54,421 bases of DNA from Nitrososphaera sp. AFS (lineage in GTDB: Archaea; Thermoproteota; Nitrososphaeria; Nitrososphaerales; Nitrososphaeraceae). Location of the stretch: the NCBI RefSeq assembly GCF_009898475.1, contig NZ_QURE01000002.1, forward strand, positions 1 to 54,421, written 5' to 3'. The translations under genes and the position numbers were made by a program. The notes under the pieces are model-generated. The model made no database searches. It was not told where the DNA came from and was given only the letters and a program-made list of their open reading frames with translations. Positions 53,463 through 54,421 of the stretch are shown here, piece after piece (within the stretch, counting starts at the first letter, position 1; each line of letters begins with the position of its first letter).

Positions 53463-53759
53463 GTGGATATGGTACCTAATTCAAACGTTTGGCGTACTGT
53501 TGTTATCATTTTGCTTCCTATTCTAGCTATTTCAATCCTGAGCGTGACTTTGTCTCTAGCATTTGGTCAAACAACTACTCCTACTCAAAACTACGTTCTG
53601 AGAAGGGTAGCTATTTGGGATCTCTTCTATAGAGGGATGGTAGCCGCCTTTGTGGTTGGGGCTCTTGTTCAAGGAAGTGTAGTATATGTCTCATGGAGAT
53701 ATAGAGAGTCTAATAAGAAAACTCATCCGACTCGTGGACCTTCAGAGGGCGGTACCTAG
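53463..53759 (+). CDS. Heme-copper oxidase small subunit (N-terminal helix part of CoxII)
   Basis: 98 residues with two hydrophobic segments (about 14-34, possibly a signal helix ending in FGQ, and 57-78) and a basic tail (WRYRESNKK). The second, AIWDLFYRGMVAAFVVGALV, resembles helix I of oxidase subunit II. The next gene supplies helix II and the CuA domain, so subunit II appears split into two polypeptides. GTG at 53463 or ATG at 53469. Two nt separate the stop from the next ATG, so the genes are coupled. Confidence 0.7.
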   Translation: MDMVPNSNVWRTVVIILLPILAISILSVTLSLAFGQTTTPTQNYVLRRVAIWDLFYRGMVAAFVVGALVQGSVVYVSWRYRESNKKTHPTRGPSEGGT

Positions 53760-53761
53760 TT

Positions 53762-54421
53762 ATGGCTTCTCATGCGATTTATGAGTGGATCTACGTGGGC
53801 GTAGTTATTGCTTTATTGGCATGGATAGGGGCTGATTCATGGAATGTAGAGCATATGTTGGAAGCTGTGCCTCCAAATGCCGAAGTTATAAAGGTAATTG
53901 GTCAGCAATGGTTTTGGACATTCCAGCACGTAGATGGGACTCGTGAAGTAGGTCAATTGCATTTAAAACAGGGAGTCCCATACAGGTTCGAAATTGTCTC
54001 TCAAGACGTCATTCATGCCTTTAACATTCCCGATTTTGCTGTATTGACCGATGCAGTTCCTGGGAGAGTCAATACAGTCTGGAACGTGTTTGATGTGCCG
54101 GGCCAGTATCTTATACAATGCAGGGAATATTGCGGACTCTTGCACTACAACATGCGGGCTCAACTGTTCGTGCTACCTGCAACGGCCGGTGGATCAGCTT
54201 CTAGTGCTCCAAGTACGGCTTCAGCCGTGAGTTCAAGCGCTCCGAGTAGCACACCTGCTGCAACCAGTGCGAGTAGCTCCCCCACTTCATCTTCGAGCTC
54301 TGGTCCAGTAGGAGCCAAGTTAACAATTCTGCAAGGTGCCTCTACTCAAGGCAATCCAGCATATTCACCTGATACGCTCTCAGTCAAGAAAGGTAATTCT
54401 ATTCAAATCACCAACAAAGAC
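53762..54421 (+). CDS. coxB: Cytochrome c oxidase subunit II with CuA and a fused second cupredoxin domain, cut by window
   Basis: At least 220 residues, open to the window end. One membrane helix (residues 9-25), then WFWTFQHVDG and the CuA cupredoxin. All CuA ligands are present: His85, Cys120, Glu122, Cys124, His128 and Met131 (from QCREYCGLLHYNM). A Ser/Ala/Pro linker (about 141-181) leads to a second domain, AKLTILQGASTQ to LSVKKGNSIQITNKD, typical of plastocyanin-like cupredoxins. ATG start at 53762 after the small subunit gene. Electron entry in ammonia oxidisers is thought to use such blue-copper proteins. Confidence 0.9.
   Translation, partial: MASHAIYEWIYVGVVIALLAWIGADSWNVEHMLEAVPPNAEVIKVIGQQWFWTFQHVDGTREVGQLHLKQGVPYRFEIVSQDVIHAFNIPDFAVLTDAVPGRVNTVWNVFDVPGQYLIQCREYCGLLHYNMRAQLFVLPATAGGSASSAPSTASAVSSSAPSSTPAATSASSSPTSSSSSGPVGAKLTILQGASTQGNPAYSPDTLSVKKGNSIQITNKD

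Noticed and set aside
1-54421. CRISPR arrays, insertion sequences, prophage genes, rRNA genes
   Set aside because: No regularly spaced repeats, transposase or integrase motifs, or rRNA-like sequence were seen on either strand.

Overview
The window is a chromosomal segment of an ammonia-oxidiser-type archaeon (Thaumarchaeota/Nitrososphaeria). I infer this from topoisomerase VI, archaeal-type TyrRS and HisRS, Alba together with a histone, an LSm-L37e pair, the L7Ae-S28e-L24e-NDK-aIF5B operon, archease, NpdG, intron-bearing tRNAs, and a CoxII with CuA plus a second cupredoxin domain. Base composition is AT-rich. Many genes begin with TTG or GTG about 26-30 nt after a TATA box, so leaderless transcription looks common. 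No plasmid, prophage, IS element or CRISPR array is visible.

Layout. 0-4.4 kb: topoisomerase VI (top6B-top6A, minus) and tyrS. 4.5-9.2 kb: a cobalamin methyltransferase, aspartate kinase, ribosomal S13-S4 and a winged-helix/S-layer-like regulator. 9.3-18.4 kb: glmS, histone, TatD, RPA, a small membrane protein with Lhr helicase, and methionine aminopeptidase. 18.4-26.6 kb: tRNA-Pro, several very small proteins (antitoxin-like, zinc-ribbon, zinc-finger, L37e), hydantoinase-like amidohydrolase, rpiA, LSm, creatininase-family protein, purU, tRNA-Leu with an intron, and an orphan response regulator. 26.9-33.7 kb: glmM, the L7Ae operon, thioredoxin, archease and hisS. 34-37.7 kb: sdhC-orf-sdhB, a DUF59 protein and argH. 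37.8-44.3 kb: tRNA-Gln with an apparent D-arm intron, a surface-sugar cluster (DUF354, a dehydrogenase-like protein lacking the usual Cys, hexapeptide acyltransferase, Trm112-like, Gfo/Idh), ilvE, a nucleotidyltransferase-like protein, Alba and tRNA-Pro. 44.4-52.8 kb: Bax1-like nuclease, a conserved hypothetical gene, tRNA-Arg, an aminotransferase, htpX-pspAB facing a pspAA fusion, npdG and a histidine phosphatase. 53.4 kb to the end: a terminal oxidase operon that starts with a split subunit II and runs off the window.

How the genes fit together. glmS and glmM feed amino sugars that the 38-42 kb cluster could modify for surface glycans or N-glycans. Two tRNAs need intron removal, and archease, the usual partner of the RtcB ligase, is in the window. 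Topoisomerase VI, Lhr, RPA, Bax1, histone and Alba form a loose chromosome-maintenance set. The C-terminal tail of Top6B ends in what looks like a PCNA-binding (PIP) motif.

Cautions. Three conserved genes (top6A, tyrS and the gene at 46345) are each broken by a single apparent indel in a homopolymer run, which points to sequencing error first and slippage second. Domain and family names come from recognising sequence motifs by eye; no database search was run.
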